From Heliopora coerulea (Eukaryota > Cnidaria > Anthozoa > Scleralcyonacea > Helioporidae), in contig JASJOG010000469.1 of the NCBI GenBank assembly GCA_030142905.1, positions 1 to 64,000 on the forward strand: DNA of 64,000 bases. The letters are read 5' to 3'. Positions within the stretch are counted from its first letter, which is position 1; each line of letters opens with the position of its first letter. Shown here one piece after another: positions 43,369 to 52,100 of the stretch. The position numbers and the translations under genes were made by a program. Under the pieces are notes generated by a model. The model saw nothing but the letters and a program-made list of their open reading frames with translations, was not told the DNA's origin and did not search any database.

Positions 43369-44564
43369 ATTTTTTTATTTTTTTATTTTTTTAAATGTTG
43401 TCACGTGACTAAATCAAAAAAAATTTTTTTTTTGATTTTTTTCTTTTAAAAAAATATATATATAAATAAAGAATGAATACAATGAGAAATTTATTGGATG
43501 AAGATGTTCCAAATATTAATACTCCTTTATTAAAACCAAAAAAAATTTTAAAAAATAATTTTGTTGAAAAATCAAAGAAAAAAGCAAATAATTTGTTAGA
43601 TAAATCCAAAGAAGAATTGCTCAATTTATTTGATAAATATAGAAATAATGCGAATGACACAAACAAAGGAGTTAAAAAAATAACAAATTGGTATAATAAA
43701 TTAAAAAATAATTTTTCAGATATATTTGACAAAATACAAGGTAAAGTTTCAACCCCAACTGCAAAATTTAAAATTGATAAAAAAGCTTTGAATGTAACAA
43801 AAAAATATCAAATGGATTTGAAAAAATTTGAATTGTCTTTATATGACCCTTTGACTCTCTTGAAAAAAATAAAACCATTGGTTATTGAAAAATTCAAAAA
43901 AATTTCAAGTACAAAACAAGAAATAACTCTTGAATGTTTGATGAAAAAAACAAATCCAACAACAGGAGAAGAAACTGTGGATAATGCTCATTTTCATAGT
44001 TATTATGAAGAAATTTTTGATGGAAGTAATTTTGATGAAATATATGAAAAAATGACTCAAAAAATTATTTTGAGTTTTGAAGAATTTTTAAAAAATTCAA
44101 GTTTGTGGAAATTTAACAAAGGTTTAAAAATAATTCTTAATATTAATGAAATTAAAAGATTACTTGCATCATCTTACATTCCTTTACCAGAATTTTTAAA
44201 AATCAAAAATGCAATTATCAATCCAAAAAACAGTGATGACAAATGTTTATTGTGGTGTGTGACAATAAATGAACTTTTAAAAACCACACCTGATTTAAAA
44301 AACCCTGATAGAATTACAAAAATATTAAAAAAGAAATCTGAAAGTTTTAATGTTAAAGATGTTAATTTTCCATGTGGATTTTCTGATATTGATAAATTTG
44401 AAAAAAATAATAACATTGCAATTAATTTATTTGGATACAATGAAGAAAAAAGATTTGGAAACAAAAATCATGAAATTTTTCCTTTGAGAGTAAGCAAAAA
44501 AGACTTAGGCAATCATGAAAACTATGTAAATATATTGTTAATATCGAATGAGAATGGTGATATC

Positions 44565-44591
44565 GGACAAAGTCCTCAGCAGCAAAGCTGC
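44565..44591. repeat. Double triloop hairpin inside PolB
   Basis: GGAC-AAA-GTCC (44565-44575), a TCA linker, then GCAGC-AAA-GCTGC (44579-44591). In frame it encodes GQSPQQQSC, and GQSPQ is also found at the integrase C-terminus because the same DNA module was acquired in the same reading frame. Confidence 0.85.
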
Positions 44592-45534
44592 AAACATTAT
44601 TGTTTAATTAAAAATATGAGTAGATTGTTTTCAACTCAGGTTAATAAACATAAAGAAAAAAAATATATTTGCAACTATTGTTTACAACATTTTAGTAATG
44701 AAAATGTTTTTAAAAATCATTTAGAATATTGTAAAGAGTATCAATGTGGAAAAACTGTTTATCCAAACAAAGGTGAAAAATTAAAGTTTAAAAATTATGA
44801 AAGAATGCATGATATTCCATTTGTAATTTATGCAGATTTTGAATGCAATTTAAAATTCGAGGACAAAAATATTGGTGAACATACAAAACAATTTCAAAAA
44901 CATGAACCATCTGGATATTGTTATTTGATAAAATGTTTTGATGATAATTTATTTAGACCAAAATTAATAAAATGTAGTAAAAAACCTGGTGAGAATGATT
45001 TTGACATTTCTTTAAAATTTGTAGAAAGTTTAGAAAATAATATTAAAAAAATACATGAGCAATTTAAATTTCCAAAAAAGATAATATTAAGTGAAAAAGA
45101 TAAAGTAGATTTTAGATTAGCTAAAAATTGTTATGCTTGTGAAACCAAATTTGGAAAATCAGAAGAAAAAGTAAAAGAAAATGAAAAAGGAAAAGAACCA
45201 AAAAGAACCAATTTCACAGATAAAGTTAGAGATCATTGTCATTTTACTGGAAAATATAGAGGAGCTGCTTGTATTAGTTGTAATTCAAAAATGAAAAAAC
45301 CAATTTATTCCAGTTATATTTCACAATCTACAGAATTATGATAGTCATTTGTTTATTAAAAATCTTGGTGTTTCGGAAGGTGAAATTAATTGTATACCCA
45401 ACAATGAGGAGAAATATATTAGTTTTACAAAAGAAATTATTGTTGATAAATTTGAATCTGAAAAAATAATTACAGAAAAACAACTTCAAAGTAAATATAA
45501 AGAAAATATTATTGAATGTGAAGAATTACCATCA

Positions 45535-45606
45535 ACCAGTGAAACCAGTGAAACCAGTGAAACCAGTGAAACCAGTGAAACCAGTGAAACCAGTGAAACC
45601 AGTGAA
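45535..45606 (+). repeat. 9-bp in-frame tandem repeat (ACCAGTGAA) x8
   Basis: Eight near-perfect units within the PolB gene encode Thr-Ser-Glu repeats, a flexible acidic linker between exonuclease and polymerase parts. Confidence 0.9.
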
Positions 45607-46973
45607 AACCCAAAGTATAAAATCAAAGAATTGGTTAATGTAAAAAGACAAATTAGATTCATTGATAGTTTTAAATTTATGCAAACTAGTTTGGCAAATT
45701 TAGTTAATAATTTAGATAAAAATGAATTGAATATTTTGAATAAATTTTATAAAAATGAAGAACAAAGACAATTATTAACTAGAAAAGGTGTTTTTCCATA
45801 TGATTGGTTTGATGATATTGAAAAATTAAAAGAAGAAAAACTACCTGATATTTGTGAATTTTATTCCAAATTGAATGATGAAAATATATCTGAAGAAGAT
45901 TACTCACATGCACAAAATGTTTGGGAAAAATTTAAAATTAAAAATATGAGAGAATATCATGATTTATATTTGAAAACTGATGTTATTCTTTTAGCTGATG
46001 TCTTTGAAAATTTTAGAAAAGTTTGTAAACAAAATTATAAATTGGACCCTGCTTGGTATTATACTTCACCAGGATTAGCTTGGGACGCGATGTTAAAAAT
46101 TACAAAAATTGAATTGGAATTATTGTATGACCCACAAATGTATCTTATGATTGAAAAAGGAATCAGAGGAGGAATTTCAACGATTGTAAAAAGATATGCA
46201 AAAGCAAACAACAAATATATGGAAAACAAATATAATTCTGAAGAAGATAGTGTTTATCTTCCATATTTGGATGCAAATAATTTATATGGTTGGGCAATGT
46301 CTAAAAAACTTCCAACAAAGAATTTCAAATGGATGAAAAACAATGAATTGGAAAATTGGAAAAAATATAGTTGTATTTTAGAAGTTGATTTAGAATATCC
46401 AGAAAATTTACATGATTCACATAATGAATATCCTCTTGCTCCAGAAAGATTAAAAATTGGTTAAGTTGAAAAATTAATTCCAAATTTAAATAACAAAGAA
46501 AAATATGTTTTACATTGTGAAAACTTGAAATTGTATGAAAAGTTGGGATTAAAAATTACTCGAATTCATAAAGGAGTAAAATTCCATGAAGAAGATTTTA
46601 TGAAACAATATATTGATTTGAACACAAATTTGAGAACAAATGCAAAAAATGATTTTGAAAAAGATTTTTTCAAATTGATGAATAATTCAGTATTTGGAAA
46701 AACAATGGAAAATGTGAGAAATAGAGTTAATATTCAACTGGTTAACAGAAAAGAAAAAGCATTAAAACTATTTTCAAAAACCAACTTTGACAAAAGAACT
46801 ATATTTTCTGAAAATTTAATTGCAATTCATATGTATAAAACAAAAATTAAACTAGATAAACCAATATATTTAGGAATGAGTATATTAGATTTATCAAAGA
46901 CTTTAATGTATGATTTTCACTATAATTATATTAAAAAAAAATATGATGAAAATGCATCATTATTATTTACCGA

Positions 46974-46987
46974 CACTGATAGTTTAA
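46974..46987 (+). repeat. Left target duplication of the Penelope-like insertion
   Basis: CACTGATAGTTTAA, repeated at 48838-48851. These bases are the codons of polymerase motif C. Confidence 0.85.
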
Positions 46988-47014
46988 AGTAAATGGTTTG
47001 AACCTGGGAGAATC

Positions 47015-47213
47015 GTGACATGTTTGAGGAAGTTGATCGTCCAGGTTAGTGTAGTCTTGAGAAAGACTGTTGGTTGAAGTGACTGACGTTTCGACAGCCT
47101 TAGCGGCGGTCATCTTCAGAGTCAAAAGGAGAGTAAAGTTCAGGTTCGCCTGTATTTGTATCTGGCTCGTCCGTGATAAGTGGGCGGTCGTATTAGTCAT
47201 GGAGGTGTGATAT
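47015..47213 (-). repeat. Penelope inverted arm, left
   Basis: Near-perfect reverse complement of 48642-48840. Equivalent to the pseudo-LTR of Penelope elements. Confidence 0.9.
47080..47124 (-). ncRNA. Hammerhead ribozyme in the left Penelope arm
   Basis: Minus strand: stem I TGACT/AGTCA; core CTGAAGA; stem II GAC...GTC with an inner GCC/GGC; GAAA; then a self-complementary ACGT stem III without a loop; cleavage triplet GTC. The loopless palindromic stem III means cleavage would need two molecules or a dimeric transcript, as known for Penelope hammerheads. Confidence 0.82.
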
Positions 47214-47275
47214 TTGGCGAGAAGCAATGGGTGTGGTTGTGTAGGCGTTAATTATCAGTTTGTCGAAGTGTAAGT

Positions 47276-48643
47276 CTATTGGCTGCTCGCACGTTTGACT
47301 TTGTGAACTAGTCGTTTGTAAGGTCCCGGTAATTGTTGTGATCGGTTTAATGGATTTTGTTCTAAGTTCGTATACCAGCTTTCTAGTGTGAGTCGCTGTT
47401 TGTAGTTGCTGCTGTACGTAATGCATTTTGCCGAATCCCAGTCAATGTTGTGTTTGGTTTGTCGGTGGTGTTCGGCAATGTGGTTGGTTTTGTCTCCGTT
47501 TTTTGTCGCTCGTTTGTGTTCTGTTAGTCGTATATTTAAGTTTCTGCTAGTCTCACCTATATAAGTGGCTTGGCAGTCGGAGCAATTAATTTTGTAAATT
47601 GCACCTTGTCTTTCGTGCGGTTGTTCTCTGTCCTTAACGTTCGTCAGTACATGTCGTAAAGTTGTGATGGGTTTGTGCGCTACTCGTATGTTGTATGGTC
47701 GTAAGATACGCGAGATAATCTCAGACGTACCTTTTATGTAGGGTATCGTTGCTGTAGTTGTTGTCGGACTGTTGTTTTTGTCGCGTTCATTGTCTTTGTA
47801 AGTGTTAAGTTTGATGAAGTCAGAGTTATAGTTGTTTTTGTGGAAAACGCATTGTAGGTAGTCATTTTCTTGGCGTAGAGCGTTGGGTGAGTTACAAATG
47901 AGTTGTGCGCGTCTCGTCAATGTTTTGATGGTGGTAGCTTTGTGTGAGGTTGGATTGTACGACGATTGGTCAAGTAGTCTGTCAGTATGCGTTGGTTTCC
48001 TGTAGACTGTGGTCTGTAGTTTGTTATTGTCACGACTTACCAAACAGTCAAGGAACGGAATAGCTCCGTCTTCTTCAATCTCTTTGGTAAATTGTATGTG
48101 ACTGTTCTGTTCGTTAATGTGTTTGTGAAACTCGTCAATCTCGTCTTCGGGTAGTGCAGTAATCGTGTCGTCAACGTAACGAAACCAAAAAGGTAACGTG
48201 TGTTTGTAAGTTGCAAGAGCTCGTTCCTCTATGGATTGCATTACAATTTCAGCAACCACAACAGAAACGGGTGAGCCCATTGCCGTGCCATGTAACTGTT
48301 TGTAGTGTTTACCGTTGTATTGAAAGTAAGTTGATGTGAGACAAAGTTCCAGTAGTTCCACGATGTCCCCTGTAGGTAAAGGAAGTGCGTCAGTAAATTC
48401 GTTGATGGCAGTTTTGGTGCATTCTAGCGCCAGTTGAAACGGAATACTGGTAAACAGTGATTTCACGTCAAAAGACACTAGCTTGTGGTTGTGTGGTATT
48501 TGTACTGTTTTGAGATTGTTGATGAAGTTTTCAGTCGATCGTAGTCTATGTTGTGACTTGTTGGTTAGTGGTTGTAGTATGGTTGTTAAGTATTTGGAAA
48601 GTTCGTAAGTAGGCGACCCACAGAACGAAACTATAGGTCGCAT
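47276..48643 (-). CDS. Penelope-like reverse transcriptase with GIY-YIG endonuclease (5'-truncated)
   Basis: 455 codons open. It starts inside the RT domain at RPIVSFCGSPTYELSKYL, so the N-terminal part of the protein is missing and the ATG is fortuitous. RT motifs visible: LVSFDVKSLFTSIP (contains the first catalytic Asp), GTAMGSPVS and FRYVDDT (YVDD box). C-terminal GIY-YIG nuclease: AIYKINCSDC, ATYIGETSRNLNIRLTEH. The intact YVDD and nuclease motifs indicate a recent insertion. The element normally primes reverse transcription at a nicked target. This truncated copy lacks the 5' protein region and cannot act alone. Confidence 0.9.
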   Translation of the reverse strand: MRPIVSFCGSPTYELSKYLTTILQPLTNKSQHRLRSTENFINNLKTVQIPHNHKLVSFDVKSLFTSIPFQLALECTKTAINEFTDALPLPTGDIVELLELCLTSTYFQYNGKHYKQLHGTAMGSPVSVVVAEIVMQSIEERALATYKHTLPFWFRYVDDTITALPEDEIDEFHKHINEQNSHIQFTKEIEEDGAIPFLDCLVSRDNNKLQTTVYRKPTHTDRLLDQSSYNPTSHKATTIKTLTRRAQLICNSPNALRQENDYLQCVFHKNNYNSDFIKLNTYKDNERDKNNSPTTTTATIPYIKGTSEIISRILRPYNIRVAHKPITTLRHVLTNVKDREQPHERQGAIYKINCSDCQATYIGETSRNLNIRLTEHKRATKNGDKTNHIAEHHRQTKHNIDWDSAKCITYSSNYKQRLTLESWYTNLEQNPLNRSQQLPGPYKRLVHKVKRASSQ

Positions 48644-48840
48644 ATCACACCTCCATGACTAATACGACCGCCCACTTATCACGGACGAGCCAGATACAAA
48701 TACAGGCGAACCTGACCTTTACTCTCCTTTTGACTCTGAAGATGACCGCCGCTAAGGCTGTCGAAACGTCAGTCACTTCAACCAACAGTCTTTCTCAAGA
48801 CTACACTAACCTGGACGATCAACTTCCTCAAACATGTCAC
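48642..48840 (+). repeat. Penelope inverted arm, right
   Basis: Inverse copy of 47015-47213, placed at the 5' side of the truncated ORF. Its last three bases overlap the right target duplication. Confidence 0.9.
48731..48775 (+). ncRNA. Hammerhead ribozyme in the right Penelope arm
   Basis: Same ribozyme as at 47080-47124 but on the plus strand: stem I TGACT/AGTCA, core CTGAAGA, GAAA, palindromic ACGT, cleavage triplet GTC. Because the two arms are inverted, a full transcript carries one ribozyme and one antisense copy. Confidence 0.82.
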
Positions 48841-48851
48841 TGATAGTTTAA
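48838..48851 (+). repeat. Right target duplication of the Penelope-like insertion
   Basis: CACTGATAGTTTAA, identical to 46974-46987. Confidence 0.85.
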
Positions 48852-49500
48852 TGTATGAAATTAAAACTGAAGATTTTTATAAAGATATTTCTCCAGATGT
48901 AAAAAATATGTTTGATACAAGTAATTATTTAAAAGAACATAAAAGTGGAATTAAAACCGGGTTAAACAAAAAAGTAATTGGAATGATGAAAGATGAGTGT
49001 GGTGGAAAACAAATTAAAGAATTTGTGGGGTTGAGAGCAAAATTATATTCTTATAAAATGTGTGGAGACTGTGAAGACGGCGGGGTAAAAGAAGAAAAAA
49101 AATATAAAGGTGTTAAAAAAAATATTATCAAAAAAGAAATAACATTTCAAAATTATAAAGATTGTTTATTTGATGGAGAAGAACAAATAAGAAAGATGAA
49201 TTTGATAAGACATAGAAATCATGATTTGTATACAGAAAGTGTTGAAAAAATTGCATTATCAGCAAAAGATGACAAACGAAACATACTTGAAAATAAAATT
49301 GATACACTTGCATTTGGTCATTACATGAATGATATGGTTGAAGAATATGAAAAAATATTTGGATTCAAACCATAAAAAATTATAAACTTTATTTTATGAT
49401 TTTTACGTTTTTGAAATTTTGAAAATTTCAAAAATGTTAAATTTTGAAAATGTGAGAAATTTGATTAATTTTGAAAATGTGAGAAATTTAGGTAATTTTG

Positions 49501-49804
49501 AAAATGAGAGAAATTTGGATAATTTTTAAAATGAGAGAAATTTGGATAATTTTGAAAATGTGAGAAATTTGATTAATTTTGAAAATGTGAGAAATTTGAT
49601 TAATTTTGAAAATCCGGTTTGAGACAGATTTGACAGGTTATGAAAATGATTGACAGGTTTTGGGAAACCGGAAGTAATTCTTGGAATTTGATGACGTCAT
49701 TAAGAAACCGGAAGTAAATGTGACAAAAAATGATGGCGTCATCAATTTTTGAAAGCTCATTAAAATTCAGAAAATGTGCTGGAATCCCCACTTTATAGAC
49801 TACT
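49501..49804 (-). repeat. Right terminal inverted repeat of element A
   Basis: 304 bp matching 31664-31967 in reverse. The array of 27-bp units continues inward to about 49436, giving two more units than the left end. Confidence 0.93.
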
Positions 49805-49810
49805 ACTCTT
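49805..49810 (+). repeat. Right target-site duplication (ACTCTT)
   Basis: Identical to 31658-31663. Confidence 0.92.
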
Positions 49811-49976
49811 AGGGTTCTACTCAATATTAAACAAATGATTTATATTTTAATACTGACAAAGGTCTTTTATATGGAGTTATCTTACTCACTTTTTTTGCAT
49901 TTTCCAATCACCTTCTAGATTGTTGTTTCTATTCTAAATATATTATATATATATATTTATTTATGTAACTACACTA

Positions 49977-50029
<53 letters not shown>

Positions 50030-50032
<3 letters not shown>

Positions 50033-51467
50033 TGGGTGGGCAAAAAAAGTGGCCATCTACCAAAATGTAAGTTTCTTTGATGCATAAAGACTCTAGAGTG
50101 ACAAAAACCTGGAATAACAGAAGGTATGCGATACCTGTTATTTATTGCCACTTCGTGCGCATAAATTTTTCGCGTATAGTATGAAAATCTTGCACCATAA
50201 GCATTGCAAGCTAAATTACGGTGTAACAGTTGTTAGATGAGAAAGTTAGATCATTGTGCAAATTTCCAAGTTACGGAGCCGCTGAATTACAACGAATATG
50301 AAGACAAGAAAGCAAATTCAAGACGAAAAGGCAAAGAAAAAAGTCGGAAGAAACCATGAAATACTTGGCATGCTAAAGGTTGGAGTCAGTGCTCACCAAA
50401 TTGGAAACGAGTTTGGTCTCAGTTACTCGGGAGCAAAGAAGCTTTGTGCCAAGTTAAAATCAAGTTGGAATTGCCATAGTACTCCTTGTTCAGGACGAAA
50501 GCGCAAGACCAGTGATCGAAGTGACCGTTGCATAGTCAAGCATTCTAAAATAGGAACCCCAACCAAGAAAAAGCTGGCTAATGAATTAGAAAATCTCATA
50601 TTCGAGTAAAAATTTCCACCTCAACTATTCAGCGACGTCTTAGAGAAAAGGGAATACACTGGAGAAAAAAGTCTAAGAAAGCATTCGTGAGTGAGAAGAA
50701 TCGCAAAGAGCGTTTAACATTCGCTCGTGAACATGTCCATTGGGATATTGATCAGTAGAAAAGTGTTGTTTGGAGTGGTGAGTCACCATTTACTCTGCAA
50801 AACCATTCTCAATATGTTTGGCGGACTGATAAAGAGAAAATGGCAACTCATTCAATGCAAGGCACGGTAAAACACCAAAAGTCAATTAACGTGAGGGGTT
50901 GTTTTTCCTGGAATGGTGTTGGGGTTTTACATTGAGTTAAAGGAATAATGACTGGAGAAGTGTATCGCAAGATTTTAATTCATCATCTTGTTCCCTCTGC
51001 TCGTCGATTGTGCCCTGATGGTTTTATATTTCAGCATGATAACGATCCAAAACATACCAGTGGAGTGGTATCGAGATATCTGAAGGATAAGAAAATTAAT
51101 GTGATACAATGGCCAGCGCAATCACCAGATTTGAATCCTGTCGAGAATTTATGGACTGAGCTTAATCGGGCAACGAAAGACCGTAAGCCAAAGAACGAAG
51201 ATGAGCTGTCTGACATACTCAAAAGTGCATGGCAGTCATTAACACTAGAATACGTGCATAAGCTCGCTGAAAGCATGCAGAGTCGATGCAAGGCGATAAT
51301 GAAATCAAAGGGAATGCCAACAAAGTATTAAACGAGAATGCTGATGCATGTACATGTATAATGTTGTAGTGAACTAAGGAAAATAAAGGTAAAGATGTAA
51401 AATCACTTATGATAAGAACGATGGAAGCTTTAAAGGCAGGTGGTCACTTTTTTTTGAACACCCCCTG
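50030..51467 (+). mobile_element. Tc1/mariner element, full length but dead
   Basis: Bounded by TA dinucleotides (50028-50029 and 51468-51469) inside TA microsatellites. Terminal inverted repeats: CAGTGGGTGGGCAAAAAAAG at the left, and CTTTTTTTTGAACACCCCCTG at the right read in reverse. It is 1,438 bp, typical of the superfamily, and contains one decayed transposase gene. Insertion into a TA microsatellite gives the required TA target. Confidence 0.9.
50298..51331 (+). pseudogene. Tc1/mariner transposase, inactivated
   Basis: N-terminal helix-turn-helix part (50298-50609; MLKVGVSAHQIGNEFGLS). A middle part in another frame carries in-frame TAG stops (about 50757 and 50936), and the C-terminal part is open (50948-51331). 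The DD34E triad is partly kept: FQHDNDPKHTS holds the second Asp and SPDLNPVENLW the Glu. The first catalytic Asp, expected in VVWSDES, reads Gly (VVWSGES). With a frameshift, two stops and the lost Asp, it is non-functional. Confidence 0.88.
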
Positions 51468-51494
51468 TATATATATACTGTATATATATATACA

Positions 51495-51538
<44 letters not shown>

Positions 51539-51541
51539 CTA
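51468..51541. repeat. TA microsatellite
   Basis: TA and TACTGTATA runs between the Tc1 end and the ribozyme repeat. Confidence 0.9.
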
Positions 51542-51773
51542 ACTACAGACGGAACCGTTTCGGCCTATTGGGCCTCATCAGTGTAGTGCTGATGAGCAGG
51601 ATGGAGTAGCCTACATTATATAGGCAACTCAAATGTCCCACGCTTGTGGTACATCTAAGCCATGCCAGAGCGCTCTAACTAGAGACTAGTGAGCGTGCGC
51701 AAATGCACTGGCGGCATGACTCATCCTGTAGAGCGCTCAATATGAACCAAGAGGCCATAGAGCGATATCTAAC
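51538..51773 (-). repeat. Retrozyme-like hammerhead repeat, copy 2
   Basis: Second copy of the repeat at 9505-9731, ending at a TA run. No coding capacity. Blocks AGAGCGCTCAATATGAACCA and AAGAGGCCATAGAGCGATAT are shared with copy 1. Confidence 0.78.
51542..51587 (-). ncRNA. Type I hammerhead ribozyme, family 1 copy 2
   Basis: Minus strand: stem I ACTACA/TGTAGT, core CTGATGA, stem II GGCC/GGCC with a CAATA loop, GAAA, stem III ACGG/CCGT, cleavage GTC. All conserved positions are intact. Confidence 0.85.
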
Positions 51774-51794
51774 GATATATATATATATATACTG

Positions 51795-51840
<46 letters not shown>

Positions 51841-51957
51841 ATATGGAATACCCATTAAATGAGTTTTTTATGGTTATTTTATATGAGGTTTAAACTCAGG
51901 AATTGTATCGACTATTTGATTTTTATTATTTATATATATGTAAATAATATAAATCGC
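51774..51957. repeat. TA microsatellite and short unique spacer
   Basis: Two TA runs (about 51775-51790 and 51800-51836) and then about 120 bp without features. Confidence 0.8.
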
Positions 51958-51999
51958 GTTACCTGAAGATCGCATCCGCGTGAAACTTGGAGTAGCAAC
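51958..51999 (+). ncRNA. Hammerhead ribozyme, Penelope-linked family
   Basis: Core CTGAAGA, stem II CGC/GCG with an ATCC loop bordered by a T:T position, GAAA, stem III ACT/AGT with a TGG loop, cleavage GTA, stem I GTTAC/GCAAC with one mismatch. Related to 53117-53160 but diverged in every loop, while the paired positions hold. Confidence 0.68.
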
Positions 52000-52100
52000 C
52001 ATAAACTTTTAAGCGAAATCACACTACAGCCAAGCTCTGCCCCACATGGTATCGAGCACTCTTGGATTCACTGTAAACATTATCATCTCAGTTAGATATA

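Larger units (their letters stand above)
46988..48837 (-). mobile_element. Penelope-like retroelement inserted in PolB
   Basis: About 1.85 kb, 5'-truncated, transcribed on the minus strand. Encodes the RT and GIY-YIG nuclease of a Penelope-like element, flanked by 199-bp inverted arms (47015-47213 and 48642-48840) that each hold a hammerhead ribozyme. The 27 bp at 46988-47014 lie outside the left arm. A 14-bp duplication of polymerase sequence borders the insertion. Inverted end copies and 5' truncation are characteristic of this class. Confidence 0.9.
43473..49375 (+). pseudogene. Protein-primed DNA polymerase B, inactivated
   Basis: Replicative polymerase of the Polinton in four open pieces. 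Piece 1 (43473-45341) has a C2H2-like finger (CNYCLQHF, HLEYC), exonuclease motif I YADFEC (near codon 450) and a Cys/His cluster VRDHCHFTGKYRG. Piece 2 (45349-46464) has exonuclease motif III YHDLYLKTD and polymerase motif A YLDANNLYGW. Piece 3 (46525-46987) has motif B MNNSVFGKTME and the motif C sequence TDTDS. Piece 4 (48851-49375) is the C-terminal thumb. Breaks are a one-base frameshift near 45303-45311, an in-frame TAA at 46462-46464, and the Penelope-like insertion directly in motif C. A 9-bp repeat (8 units, 45535-45606) encodes a (TSE)n linker. A hairpin pair (44565-44591) adds GQSPQQQS. The element cannot supply its own polymerase from this copy. Confidence 0.93.
31664..49804. mobile_element. 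Polinton/Maverick, full length with both ends (element A)
   Basis: An 18.1-kb element ending in 5'-AGTAGTC and GACTACT-3', with 304-bp terminal inverted repeats and a 6-bp duplication. It carries the Polinton hallmark set: chromodomain DDE integrase, protein-primed PolB, packaging ATPase, double-jelly-roll major capsid protein and penton-like minor capsid protein. Genes on the left arm run leftward and those on the right arm run rightward from a 22-bp divergent gap at 37075-37096. Composition is far more AT-rich than the flanks. A Penelope-like insertion of about 1.85 kb sits in PolB. No adenovirus-type maturation protease was recognised. The polymerase and two small genes are broken; the integrase and structural genes remain open. 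Confidence 0.95.

Noticed and set aside
46967..47227. 86-codon frame, and its near-identical twin at 48655-48843
   Set aside because: These are the two inverted Penelope arms containing the hammerhead, conserved as RNA or terminal DNA rather than protein.
31664..49804. Possible CRISPR-like array from repeated units in the termini and spacers
   Set aside because: The 27-bp units are directly adjacent without spacers and the setting is a eukaryotic Polinton.
49600..49824. 74-codon minus-strand frame, also present at 31677-31868
   Set aside because: It lies in the terminal inverted repeats, so both copies are the same non-coding terminus.
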